Part shown: positions 8,627 through 17,060 of the stretch, one piece after another | How the letters are laid out: each line of letters starts with the position of its first letter | Position numbering within the stretch: the first letter of the stretch is position 1 | Origin: Pseudomonas sp. CFBP 13711 | Lineage (GTDB): Bacteria; Pseudomonadota; Gammaproteobacteria; Pseudomonadales; Pseudomonadaceae | Direction: 5' to 3' | NCBI RefSeq assembly: GCF_014842265.1 | Contig: NZ_JACYVI010000003.1 | Coordinates: forward strand, 392,243-456,242 | DNA length: 64,000 bases | Translations under genes and position numbers: made by a program | The notes under the pieces: model-generated | What the model was told of the DNA's origin: nothing | Databases searched by the model: none | What the model saw: the letters and a program-made list of their open reading frames with translations, nothing else

Positions 8627-10819
8627 ATGTCCGAATCACAATCATCTGCCGCGATGCTCTCGCGTCGCGGGCTGCTCAAAGGCAGTGCGCTGCTGGGCGG
8701 GCTGGTCATCGGCACCTATCTGCCGGCGTCAGTCACCCGCAGCTTCGCCGCTGATCTGGTCAAGGGGGCCAGCCTGGGCGACAACGCCGAGCAAGGCTAT
8801 GGCGCCTTCGTGCGCATCGACCACAGCGGCGCCGTCACGCTGATTTCACCGAAGATCGAAATGGGCCAGGGCGTGCAGACCGGCATTGCCATGATGGTCG
8901 CCGAAGAGCTCGAAGTGCCATTGAGCCAGATCACCATCACCGAGGCGCCGCCCAATGCAGCGCTGTACACCGACGCGCTGCTGAGCTTTCAGGCCACCGG
9001 CGGTTCGACCTCCACCCGCTACAGCTGGGAGCCCCTGCGCAAGGCCGGCGCCGGTGCGCGCATTGTGCTGATCCAGGCCGCGGCCATGCGCTGGAAAGTC
9101 GCGCCGAGCCAGTGCCATGCCGAGAACGGCCGGGTCATCGGCCCGAACGGCCAAAGTGCCGGTTACGGCGAGCTGGTCGACGCTGCCGCTAAGTTACCGC
9201 TGCCGACCGAGATCCCCCTCAAAGCCGTCAGCGAATTCAAGCTGCTGGGCAAGCCGGTTCAGCGACTGGACACCCCGAATAAGGTCAACGGCACGGCGAA
9301 ATTCACTATCGACCTGCAAGTGCCGGGGATGCTGATTGCGTCCACCCTCACCTGCCCGGTTCATGGCGGCAAGCTGCGCGGCGTGAAGAATGAAGACGCT
9401 GCGCGCAAGGTCCCCGGCGTGCGCGATATCGTCCGTCTGGACAACGCGGTGGCGGTGACGGCGAGCAACTTCTGGTCCTGCCAGCAAGCGCTCAAGGCGC
9501 TGGACATCGACTGGGACCTCGGCCCCCATGCCGGTCTTGATTCGGCCCAGCTGGACCAATCGCTGTTCGAGGCGAGCGCTGGCGACGGTGTGTTCGCGCA
9601 CCAGTCCGGTGACATCGCCGGGGCGTTGAAAAACGCCTCGAGCCGCTTCGAAGCGATCTACGAACAACCCTTCCTGTCTCACTCCCCACTGGAGCCGATG
9701 ACCTGCGTCGCCCATGTGCGCGCCGACGCGTGCGAGTTGTGGGTCGGCTGTCAGGCGCCGGGGATGGCCCAGGCGGGCGCCGCCAAAGTCTGCGGCATGC
9801 CGGTGGAAAAGGTGGTGATCCACAACCAGTTGATCGGCGGCGGTTTTGGTCGTCGTCTGGAGTCCGACTTCATCTTCCAGGCCGTGGACATCGCGCGCCA
9901 GTTGAGCTACCCGATCAAGCTGATCTGGAGCCGAGAAGAGGACATGACCCACGACCGCTATCGTCCGCATTACGTCGACCGCCTCAATGCAGCGCTGGAC
10001 AAAGACCTGCGTCCGGTGGGCTGGGAGCATCGCATCGCCGGTGCCTCGGTGGTCGCGGCCTATATCGGCGCATTGCCGGCTGACGGCGTCGATGGCGATG
10101 CCGTCGAAGTGGCAAAGGACCCGATCTACACCCTGCCCAACCTGCAGGTGCGCTACATCCGTCACGACCCGGAAGTGATTCCGGTCTCGTGGTGGCGTGG
10201 CGTCGGACCGCTGCGCAGCACCTACGCCATCGAGTGCTTCATCGACGAGTTGGCGCACAACGCCAAGGTCGATCCGGTGAAATACCGCCTGGCGCTGATG
10301 CAGTCGCAACCCCGCGCCCAGGCAGTGCTGACCAAAGCGGCGCAACTGGTGGAGTGGGACAAGCCGCTGCCTGCCGGTTCCGGCCGTGGCGTGGCGGTGA
10401 CGGCGGTGTTCGGCAGCTTTGTTGCGACCATCGTCGAGCTGGAGAAGCAAGGCGACAAAGGCCTGCGCATCAAGCGGCTGGTGACGGTCATCGACTGCGG
10501 CTTCGCAACCAACCCGACCTCTGTAGCGTCGCAGATGGAAGGCGGCACGCTGTTCGGTCTGTCGGCCGCGCTGTTCAACGAAATCCTTGTCGAGAAAGGC
10601 CAAGTGCAGCAGACCAACTTCCACGAGTACCGGCAGATCCGCATGAGCGACGCGCCGCCGGTGGAGGTGCACATCGTCGACAGCGTCGAGCCCCCTGGCG
10701 GTGTCGGTGAAACCGGTGCCGTGCCCGCTGCGGCCGCGCTGGTCAATGCGGTGTACGCCGCGACCGGTGTGCGTGAGCGTCGTTTGCCGTTGAGCCGCTT
10801 TGGCTATTTCACTGTTTGA
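8627..10819 (+). CDS. Molybdopterin-binding large subunit of a xanthine-dehydrogenase-family hydroxylase (IorB type)
   Basis: A 730-residue catalytic subunit carrying molybdopterin cytosine dinucleotide. A Tat signal opens the protein (SRRGLLKGSALLGGLVIGTY at about residues 10-29), so the enzyme is periplasmic. Family landmarks are EMGQGVQTGIAMMVAEEL, the Mo-cofactor loop IGGGFGRRLESDF, and the C-terminal GGVGETGAVPAAAALVNAV, which contains the catalytic Glu of this family. It lacks FAD and heme domains, so electrons must leave through the small subunit to the cytochrome encoded downstream. The ATG at 8627 is chosen because the signal peptide begins right after it; the frame is open further back only as a shadow of the small subunit gene. 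Confidence 0.93.
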   Translation: MSESQSSAAMLSRRGLLKGSALLGGLVIGTYLPASVTRSFAADLVKGASLGDNAEQGYGAFVRIDHSGAVTLISPKIEMGQGVQTGIAMMVAEELEVPLSQITITEAPPNAALYTDALLSFQATGGSTSTRYSWEPLRKAGAGARIVLIQAAAMRWKVAPSQCHAENGRVIGPNGQSAGYGELVDAAAKLPLPTEIPLKAVSEFKLLGKPVQRLDTPNKVNGTAKFTIDLQVPGMLIASTLTCPVHGGKLRGVKNEDAARKVPGVRDIVRLDNAVAVTASNFWSCQQALKALDIDWDLGPHAGLDSAQLDQSLFEASAGDGVFAHQSGDIAGALKNASSRFEAIYEQPFLSHSPLEPMTCVAHVRADACELWVGCQAPGMAQAGAAKVCGMPVEKVVIHNQLIGGGFGRRLESDFIFQAVDIARQLSYPIKLIWSREEDMTHDRYRPHYVDRLNAALDKDLRPVGWEHRIAGASVVAAYIGALPADGVDGDAVEVAKDPIYTLPNLQVRYIRHDPEVIPVSWWRGVGPLRSTYAIECFIDELAHNAKVDPVKYRLALMQSQPRAQAVLTKAAQLVEWDKPLPAGSGRGVAVTAVFGSFVATIVELEKQGDKGLRIKRLVTVIDCGFATNPTSVASQMEGGTLFGLSAALFNEILVEKGQVQQTNFHEYRQIRMSDAPPVEVHIVDSVEPPGGVGETGAVPAAAALVNAVYAATGVRERRLPLSRFGYFTV

Positions 10820-10829
10820 GGAGCGCGTC

Positions 10830-12047
10830 ATGAACGTTTTCAACACTGCGCTCGGACTTGTGGCCGGTTTGCTGGCCAGCACCGTTTACGCGAGCGACAC
10901 CCCAGCGATGAGCAAGGGCGAATACCTGACCCGCGCCGCTGATTGCGTGGCCTGCCACGTCGTGCCGGGCGGCAAGCCGTACGCCGGCGGGCTGGAATTC
11001 AAATTGCCGTTCGGCAGCCTGTATTCCCCCAACATCACCCCGGACAAAGAAACCGGGATCGGCAACTGGACCGACGACGAATTCGTCGACGCCCTGCAAA
11101 AAGGCGTGGGCAAGGACGGCAAGCATTACTACCCGGCCTTCCCTTACACCTCCTACACGCTGATGTCCCGGGAAGACATCCTGGCGATCAAGGGCTACCT
11201 GTTCAGCCTCGAACCGGTGAAGCAAATGCCGCCTGAGAACAAGATTTCGTTCCCGTTCAATCAGCGCTGGGGAATGATGTTCTGGAACGCGATTTTCGCC
11301 GGCAACGAACGCTTCGTCCCGGACAGCAAGCAATCGGCTGAATGGAACCGCGGCGCGTATCTGGTGCAGGGCCCGGGCCACTGCGGCGAATGCCACACCC
11401 CACGCAACATCTTCCAGGCGATGAGCACCGGCAACTCTCTGGCGGGTGCGGAACTGGGCAACTGGATGGCCTACAACATCAGTTCCGACGCCAAATACGG
11501 CATCGGCGCCTGGCCGGAAGACGCCATCGTCAGCTACCTGTCGAAGGGCTACGCGGCCGGTTTCGGCGGCGCGGGCGGGCCAATGGGTGACGCGGTCGAG
11601 CACAGCCTGCGCTACCTTGATCCAGCGGACCTGAAAGCCATCGCGGTGTACCTCAAGAGCACGCCGGCGAGAAGCGAAGGCATCCCCCGCCCAACCATGG
11701 CGGTGAACGACGCCGCGCTGCAAAAGGGGCTCGGCCAGAAGCTGTTCAACGACACCTGCGTGGCCTGTCACCAGATCGACGGCAGCGGGCGGCAATCACC
11801 GGCGGGTGGGTTGGCCGGTTTGAAAACCGTCAACGACCCCAAAGGCCGTAACCTGATGGCGACGCTGCTGGAAGGTCACACGCCAACCGCTGCTCGGGTC
11901 GACCAGCGCATGCCTGACTTCGCCCGCAGTTACAGCGACGCTGAACTGGCGGCCGTAAGCACCTTCGTGCTGCGTCGGTTCGGTCAGAGCGACGGCGAGG
12001 TCAAAGCCGAAGACGTCGCCAAAAACCGCGCCAGCGCGTTGCATTGA
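10830..12047 (+). CDS. Triheme cytochrome c, electron acceptor of the molybdenum hydroxylase
   Basis: A 405-residue exported protein with signal peptide (MNVFNTALGLVAGLLASTVYA) and three CxxCH heme sites: CVACH at 39-43, CGECH at 185-189 and CVACH at 310-314. This is the layout of the cytochrome subunits of alcohol, gluconate and aldehyde dehydrogenases. It lies 10 bases after the large subunit gene and follows the order of acetic-acid-bacterial aldehyde dehydrogenase operons. It likely feeds electrons from the periplasmic enzyme to ubiquinone or a terminal oxidase. No C-terminal anchor helix is obvious. Confidence 0.93.
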   Translation: MNVFNTALGLVAGLLASTVYASDTPAMSKGEYLTRAADCVACHVVPGGKPYAGGLEFKLPFGSLYSPNITPDKETGIGNWTDDEFVDALQKGVGKDGKHYYPAFPYTSYTLMSREDILAIKGYLFSLEPVKQMPPENKISFPFNQRWGMMFWNAIFAGNERFVPDSKQSAEWNRGAYLVQGPGHCGECHTPRNIFQAMSTGNSLAGAELGNWMAYNISSDAKYGIGAWPEDAIVSYLSKGYAAGFGGAGGPMGDAVEHSLRYLDPADLKAIAVYLKSTPARSEGIPRPTMAVNDAALQKGLGQKLFNDTCVACHQIDGSGRQSPAGGLAGLKTVNDPKGRNLMATLLEGHTPTAARVDQRMPDFARSYSDAELAAVSTFVLRRFGQSDGEVKAEDVAKNRASALH

Positions 12048-12108
12048 TGGAGGGGTGGCGCCGCTGATTCTCCTCTGAGTCAGCCGCGCTGCCAGGCCAT
12101 TCGGCGGT

Positions 12109-12504
12109 TCAGGGCTTCGGCACCTGCGCCGCCACCGCTGCCTTGTCGATCACCGACTCGACGTTGACGATACGCCCCGCCTCAAACGTGTAGAACACGT
12201 TCTCCGTAAACTGCACCCTCCTCCCGTTCACCGCCACCTCGAACAGCTCGCCCACCGGCGTGCAATCGAACGTCAGCCGCGCGGCAATGTGCGGTGGCTC
12301 GGCGATCAGCAGATCGATGACGAAACGCAGGTCAGGAATGGCGCGGAAATCCCGCTCCAGCATTTGCCGATAGCCGGCCAGGCCGACGCGCTCGCCGTTG
12401 TAATGCACCTCCTCGCCGACGAAGTCTCCCAAGGCAGCCCAGTCCTGACGATTGAGGCAGGCGATGTAGCCGGTGTAGGCGTCTTTGAGTGTCTGGTGAT
12501 CCAT
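12109..12504 (-). CDS. NTF2-like / SnoaL-fold protein (ester-cyclase-like)
   Basis: A 131-residue protein with the alpha-helix plus curved-sheet pattern of the SnoaL/NTF2 family. The first helix is TLKDAYTGYIACLNRQDWAALGDFV. The middle strand block (ARLTFDCTPVGELFEV) and last strands (VQFTENVFYTFEAGRIVNVESVID) are typical of SnoaL-like polyketide-cyclase relatives. No signal peptide is present, and the reaction is unknown. The ATG at 12504 is preceded by GGGAGACACC; the frame upstream of it runs through REP repeats and is not coding. It converges with the cytochrome c gene. Confidence 0.82.
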   Translation of the reverse strand: MDHQTLKDAYTGYIACLNRQDWAALGDFVGEEVHYNGERVGLAGYRQMLERDFRAIPDLRFVIDLLIAEPPHIAARLTFDCTPVGELFEVAVNGRRVQFTENVFYTFEAGRIVNVESVIDKAAVAAQVPKP

Positions 12505-12534
12505 GGTGTCTCCCGGGGTGGGTAGGGCGAATGA

Positions 12535-12715
12535 ATGTAAGTCCCACTGCAAACAGGCGATGCTTTTAGTGGGACTGGCTTTAGCCGGGAAGAGGCCGGC
12601 ATGAACACCATCACGTTTGCAGTGTGACGACTGATGCCTTCCCGGCTGAAGCGGTCCTACTGAATGACTGCGGTGTGTCAGTGCTACTGGCTGCAAGAAG
12701 ATGCCTCAGCCAGGA
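12535..12715. repeat. REP pair and partial REPs
   Basis: A rightward REP core near 12575-12592 (GGCTTTAGCCGGGAAG) and an inverted one near 12636-12658 form one BIME. Weaker REP-like words flank it at 12541-12548 and 12688-12716. No gene. Confidence 0.8.
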
Positions 12716-12755
12716 AGTGCTAGGTTATCCGCACTGACTCCATGAAGGCGCAATC

Positions 12756-13175
12756 ATGTCCTCCCACCCTCCCTTCTCCGGTGCGAAAGTCGCGATTCTG
12801 TGCAACGGTTCGCTGCTGACGTACCAACGCGATGACAAGCCGGAGATCCCGTGGCCGAATCTGTGGGACCTGCCCGGCGGCGGCCGCGAAGGCGACGAGA
12901 CCCCGGAAGAGTGCGCCGTGCGGGAGACGAGGGAAGAATTCGGCATCGTCCTCGACCCCGCTTCCTTCATCCACAAACGGGTCTACCCGGGTCAGGGCAT
13001 CAATGGGCTCGACACCTGGTTTTTCGTCGCTGAAGTGGCTGACGGCCAGTTCGATCAGGTGGTGTTCGGCGACGAGGGCCAGCGCTGGCAGGTGATGACG
13101 GTCGAGGCGTTTCTTGCGATGGGCAACGCGGTTGACCGCCTGCAACACCGCTTACGTGAGTTCATGGATCAGTAG
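12756..13175 (+). CDS. Nudix hydrolase
   Basis: A 139-residue single-domain Nudix hydrolase that cleaves nucleoside-diphosphate-linked substrates with a divalent metal. The Nudix box is complete at residues 42-64: GGREGDETPEECAVRETREE followed by FGI, matching G-x5-E-x7-R-E-x2-E-E-x-G-I/U. The C-terminal half (LDTWFFVAEVADGQFDQVVFGDEGQRWQ) resembles MutT-like family members. Substrate specificity is not readable. The ATG at 12756 follows AAGG at a normal distance. It stands alone upstream of gcd. Confidence 0.93.
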   Translation: MSSHPPFSGAKVAILCNGSLLTYQRDDKPEIPWPNLWDLPGGGREGDETPEECAVRETREEFGIVLDPASFIHKRVYPGQGINGLDTWFFVAEVADGQFDQVVFGDEGQRWQVMTVEAFLAMGNAVDRLQHRLREFMDQ

Positions 13176-13270
13176 CGTTGACACGTCCAGCCCCGAAGAA
13201 CGCCCGCCCCGACTCACCCAAGCAGAGACAAATTGACGCAGGCATGGCGTTTTTTTGCTATCGTCGCCGG

Positions 13271-13290
13271 AATTAACTAACCGGTTAATT
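13271..13290. promoter_or_regulatory. Palindromic operator candidate upstream of gcd
   Basis: The sequence AATTAACTAACCGGTTAATT holds a perfect 10-bp palindrome (TAACCGGTTA, 13278-13287) and outer arms AATTAAC/GTTAATT. It lies about 117 bases before the gcd start in an A/T-rich patch. The AACCGGTT core resembles operators of LacI-family regulators such as PtxS of Pseudomonas. The identity of the regulator is inference. Confidence 0.5.
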
Positions 13291-13406
13291 ACGCGACGGA
13301 TAATGCCGGAAGAACCCCATCTGGCAGCCATCACGCTCTAAACCCTTGTCCTCACCTCACTTGATCGGTCATCCACGACCCTTCTTCGCGTCAGCAGGAA
13401 TGCCTC

Positions 13407-15830
13407 ATGAATCACTCACAACCTTCTGCAGCCGTCAGCCGCTGGCCCATTCGGGTCGTCGCGCTGGGCGTGCTGGTTTTCGGATTACTCTTCGCAGCGG
13501 GCGGCGGCTATCTCGTCACGCTAGGCGGCAGTGCGTATTTCCTGCTGGCCGGTCTGGGCCTGATTATCTCGGCCGTCCTGCTGTTCCGGCGTCGCCTGTC
13601 AGGCGCGTGGCTGTTTACGGCGGTGATGCTGCTGACGCTGATCTGGGCGCTGGTGGACGCCGGGCTGGTGTTCTGGCCGCTGGTTTCCCGCCTGTTTGCG
13701 CTGGGCGTCCTGAGCCTGCTGGTCGCACTGATCTACCCTTCCCTGCGCAAGGCCAATGGCCTCGCGGCCGGTCGCGGCGGTTACCTCGTTGGTGGTGTGC
13801 TGGCGGTGGCGCTGGTCGCCGGGTTCTGGGGGATGTTTCAGCCCCATGCCTCGGTGTCGCCCACGGGGGATGGTCCGGCGCTGACCAAAGTCGATCCGGC
13901 CCACGCGCAGAAAGACTGGGCGCATTATGGCAATGACGAAGGCGGCAGCCGTTTTGCGGCGCTGGACCAGATCAACCGCGACAACGTCAGCAAGCTGGTG
14001 CCGGCCTGGACCTACCACACCGGCGACGTCGCCATCAGCGACGGCAATGGCGCCGAAGACCAGATGACCCCGTTGCAGATCGGCGACAAGGTGTTCATCT
14101 GCACGCCCCACAACAACCTCATCGCGCTGGACGCCGACACCGGCAAGCAGCTGTGGAAAAACGAAATCAACGCCAAGTCCGCCGTGTGGCAACGCTGCCG
14201 CGGGCTGGCCTATTTCGATGCCAGCGCCGCCGTTGCGCCACCCACCGATGGCAGCACCCCCGCCGCGCCGGTCGCAGTGCCTGCCGACGCCAACTGCCAG
14301 CGTCGTTTGCTGACAAACACCATCGACGCGCGCCTGATTGCCGTGGACGCCGACACCGGCGAGTTCTGCCAGGGCTTCGGCAACAACGGCCAGGTCGACC
14401 TCAAGGCCGGTCTGGGCAACGTGCCCGATTCCTACTATCAACTGTCATCGGCGCCGCTGATGGCCGGGACCACCGTGGTCGTCGGCGGACGCGTGGCCGA
14501 CAACGTACAGGCCGACATGCCGGGCGGCGTGATCCGGGGCTTTGACGTGGTCAGCGGGCAGATGCGCTGGGCGTTCGATCCGGGCAATCCCGAAGACAAG
14601 CAGGCCCCTGCCGCCGACAAAACCTATGTGCGCAGTACGCCGAACAGTTGGGCACCGATGTCCTACGACCCGGCCATGAACACGCTGTTCCTGCCGATGG
14701 GCAGTTCGTCCACCGACATCTATGGCGTCAAGCGCACCGAGCTCGACCACACCTACGGCGCCTCGGTGCTGGCATTGAACGCCACCACCGGCGTGCAGAA
14801 GTGGGTGTATCAGACGGTCCACAACGACCTCTGGGATTTCGACCTGCCGATGCAGCCGAGCCTGATCGACTTCGCCAAGCCTGACGGCAGCAAGGTGCCG
14901 GCGCTGGTCATCGGCACCAAGGCCGGGCAGATTTTCGTCCTCGATCGTCACACGGGCCAGCCGCTGACCGAGGTCAAGGAAGTCCCGGTCAAGGCGTCGA
15001 ACATCCCCAACGAACCCTACTCGCCGACCCAGCCAAAATCCGTGGGCATGCCGCAAATCGGCGCGCAGACCCTGACCGAATCGGACATGTGGGGCGCCAC
15101 ACCGTTCGACCAGTTGCTGTGCCGGATTTCGTTCAAGAAGATGCGCTACGAGGGCCTGTTCACGGCGCCGGGCACCGACATTTCCCTGAGCTTTCCGGGC
15201 TCCCTGGGCGGGATGAACTGGGGCAGCCTGTCGACCGACCCGGTGCACGGCTTCATCTTCGTCAACGACATGCGCCTGGGCCTGTGGATTCAGATGGTGC
15301 CGCAGTTGAAGGAAGCCATCGCAGCCTCCGGCGGTGAAGCGCTGAACACCGGCATGGGCGCCGTGCCGCTGAAAGGCACCCCGTACGCCGTAAACAAAAA
15401 CCGCTTTCTGTCCGTGGCCGGCATCCCGTGCCAGGCGCCGCCGTTTGGCACGCTGACCGCCATCGACATGAAGACTCAAAAGATTGCCTGGCAAGTGCCG
15501 GTGGGCACCGTTCAGGACACTGGCCCGATGGGCATCAAAATGCACCTGCCGCTGCCGATCGGCATGCCGACGCTGGGGGGCACGCTGTCGACCCAGGGCG
15601 GGTTGGTGTTCATCGCCGGCACCCAGGATTACTACCTGCGCGCGTTCAACAGCGCCAACGGCGAAGAAGCCTGGAAAGCCCGCTTGCCCGTTGGCAGTCA
15701 GGGCGGCCCGATGACGTATGTGTCACCGAAGACCGGCAAGCAGTACATCGTCATCACCGCCGGCGGCGCCCGTCAGTCGGCGGATCGCGGTGATTACGTG
15801 ATTGCCTACGCGTTGCCTGACAGCAAGTAA
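13407..15830 (+). CDS. gcd: Membrane-bound PQQ-dependent glucose dehydrogenase
   Basis: An 807-residue quinoprotein that oxidises glucose to gluconate in the periplasm and passes electrons to ubiquinone. Five N-terminal membrane helices occupy about residues 15-150. A beta-propeller domain starts at KDWAHYGNDEGGSRFAALDQ. Family landmarks include DQMTPLQIGDKVFICTPHNN, the WDFDLP motif, GAPF-type segments such as SLGGMNWGSLSTDP, and the C-terminal GGLVFIAGTQDYYLRAF. Length agrees with E. coli Gcd (796). An AGGA box precedes the ATG. It is a single gene with its own terminator at 15841. PQQ synthesis genes are not in the window. Confidence 0.96.
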   Translation: MNHSQPSAAVSRWPIRVVALGVLVFGLLFAAGGGYLVTLGGSAYFLLAGLGLIISAVLLFRRRLSGAWLFTAVMLLTLIWALVDAGLVFWPLVSRLFALGVLSLLVALIYPSLRKANGLAAGRGGYLVGGVLAVALVAGFWGMFQPHASVSPTGDGPALTKVDPAHAQKDWAHYGNDEGGSRFAALDQINRDNVSKLVPAWTYHTGDVAISDGNGAEDQMTPLQIGDKVFICTPHNNLIALDADTGKQLWKNEINAKSAVWQRCRGLAYFDASAAVAPPTDGSTPAAPVAVPADANCQRRLLTNTIDARLIAVDADTGEFCQGFGNNGQVDLKAGLGNVPDSYYQLSSAPLMAGTTVVVGGRVADNVQADMPGGVIRGFDVVSGQMRWAFDPGNPEDKQAPAADKTYVRSTPNSWAPMSYDPAMNTLFLPMGSSSTDIYGVKRTELDHTYGASVLALNATTGVQKWVYQTVHNDLWDFDLPMQPSLIDFAKPDGSKVPALVIGTKAGQIFVLDRHTGQPLTEVKEVPVKASNIPNEPYSPTQPKSVGMPQIGAQTLTESDMWGATPFDQLLCRISFKKMRYEGLFTAPGTDISLSFPGSLGGMNWGSLSTDPVHGFIFVNDMRLGLWIQMVPQLKEAIAASGGEALNTGMGAVPLKGTPYAVNKNRFLSVAGIPCQAPPFGTLTAIDMKTQKIAWQVPVGTVQDTGPMGIKMHLPLPIGMPTLGGTLSTQGGLVFIAGTQDYYLRAFNSANGEEAWKARLPVGSQGGPMTYVSPKTGKQYIVITAGGARQSADRGDYVIAYALPDSK

Positions 15831-15840
15831 CCGCTCCCAC

Positions 15841-15888
15841 AAAAAAAACCGCTGACGCCTTGATGAGGGGGCGCAGCGGTTTTTTTTG
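15841..15888 (+). terminator. Rho-independent terminator of gcd
   Basis: The inverted repeat AAACCGCTGACGCC / GGCGCAGCGGTTT is followed by eight T, 10 bases after the gcd stop codon. The A-run on the left makes it potentially bidirectional. Confidence 0.93.
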
Positions 15889-15937
15889 CATCAGGGGAAA
15901 GGCTCGGGCCGGATTCACCTTGGGAACTGCCTTTACC

Positions 15938-16034
15938 TTGTGGGACCGGCTTCAGCCGGGAAGGCGTCGGGCGTCACGCTGCAAAATCGAGGGCGATTAC
16001 ACCGGCCTCTTCCCGGCTAAAGCCGGTCCCACTA
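15938..16034. repeat. REP pair (BIME)
   Basis: The rightward core GTGGGACCGGCTTCAGCCGG starts at 15940 and the inverted core CCGGCTAAAGCCGGTCCCAC ends at 16032. The spacer between them contains GCGTCGGGCGTCACGCTGCAAA, like the 4889 array. No gene. Confidence 0.88.
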
Positions 16035-16063
16035 TCGAGCCGCGTTCACCTTGTAGGCAGCGA

Positions 16064-16753
16064 TCAATTACTCGCCACTTCCGCCGAATTACCGGTGGTC
16101 ACCAGCGCTTTGAGCGAGGCGTCGAACTGCTTCAAAGCGTTGATCTGCAGATCGCGCTGCTGGTTGATCTGCGCGGCGATCTCCGGAGCGGCCTTATCGT
16201 GGACCCACACCGAGGTCAGCTCTTTGGCGCCGAGGCCTTCAGCCTTGCCGATGTATTGCAGGTTCGAGTCGTAGAACTTCGCGATGAAGCGCGCTTCCAC
16301 TTGAGAGTTACGCTGGGACACCAGGCGGCTGTAGGTGTCGAGCATGACCACCACGTCCGGCCGCGCCTGCATCAGCGCGTCGAGATTGTCATACACGGTC
16401 ACCGATGCGAACTGTTTCTCCAAAGAACCTCTCAGCCAGTCCATCGCCAGTTTCGGATCGGAGCTGCTCACGAACGCCTCACGAATACGCGAATCCAGCC
16501 CGCCATTCTTGACGCCTTTCAGCGCCACCGCGTGATAACGCTCAAGGTATTCGAGGGTGCTGACGGTGTTTTCGCTGTAGAGCACACCAACGCTTTGAGA
16601 AGACTGCAACGCCACACGGCTTTCAACCACCGGCAGCAAATGGCACGCCTCGGCGTCTGCCGCGGAAAGAGAGCCTGCCGCTGCAGCAGAACCCGTAGCG
16701 ACGAAACCGCTGGACAGCACGGCGACGAGGGTCAGCAGGGTTGAAATTTTCAT
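16064..16753 (-). CDS. Secreted protein of unknown function
   Basis: A 229-residue protein with a clear signal peptide (MKISTLLTLVAVLSSGFVATG, cleavage probably after the Ala-rich stretch near residue 26). The mature part has mixed helices and strands, with a single early Cys (EACHLLPVVESRVALQ) and a helical C-terminus (QINQQRDLQINALKQFDASL). I do not recognise a family or a catalytic motif. It is probably periplasmic. It is transcribed alone, convergent with gcd, with the REP pair in between. Confidence 0.8.
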   Translation of the reverse strand: MKISTLLTLVAVLSSGFVATGSAAAAGSLSAADAEACHLLPVVESRVALQSSQSVGVLYSENTVSTLEYLERYHAVALKGVKNGGLDSRIREAFVSSSDPKLAMDWLRGSLEKQFASVTVYDNLDALMQARPDVVVMLDTYSRLVSQRNSQVEARFIAKFYDSNLQYIGKAEGLGAKELTSVWVHDKAAPEIAAQINQQRDLQINALKQFDASLKALVTTGNSAEVASN

Positions 16754-17060
16754 CGCGTGGCGTCCTTCTCAAGCAAGTTCGGTATGGGGCCATCCTCCTC
16801 TCTTCCGAGAAAAAGAGAACTCGCCTACCGTGATGGTCACTATCGATTTCAGGAATGGTAGGCGGAGTGAGAAACACCTTTACCGATGCTTCAACAAAGC
16901 CTGAGCGTCCCATAGAGGCGCCGCCCTATAGAAAATACGACGCCAGGTCGTGGGTGACGTTCAACCTTATTTGCTCCCCTTGGGCGAAAGGTAGAAAGAT
17001 GCCCTCGAACAAAAAATGCCGGTAATCATCACCGGCATTTTTCATTTCATCGCTGCGCCA
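16754..17060. other. Intergenic region of about 300 bases
   Basis: It holds the promoter of the secreted unknown (leftward) and the terminator of the next minus-strand gene at 17011-17042. No further gene or repeat is evident. Confidence 0.5.
17011..17042 (-). terminator. Rho-independent terminator of the sugar dehydrogenase gene
   Basis: The perfect stem AAATGCCGGT-AATCATC-ACCGGCATTT has A and T runs on both sides. It lies 19 bases past the stop codon of the minus-strand gene at 17061 and is bidirectional in form. Confidence 0.92.
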
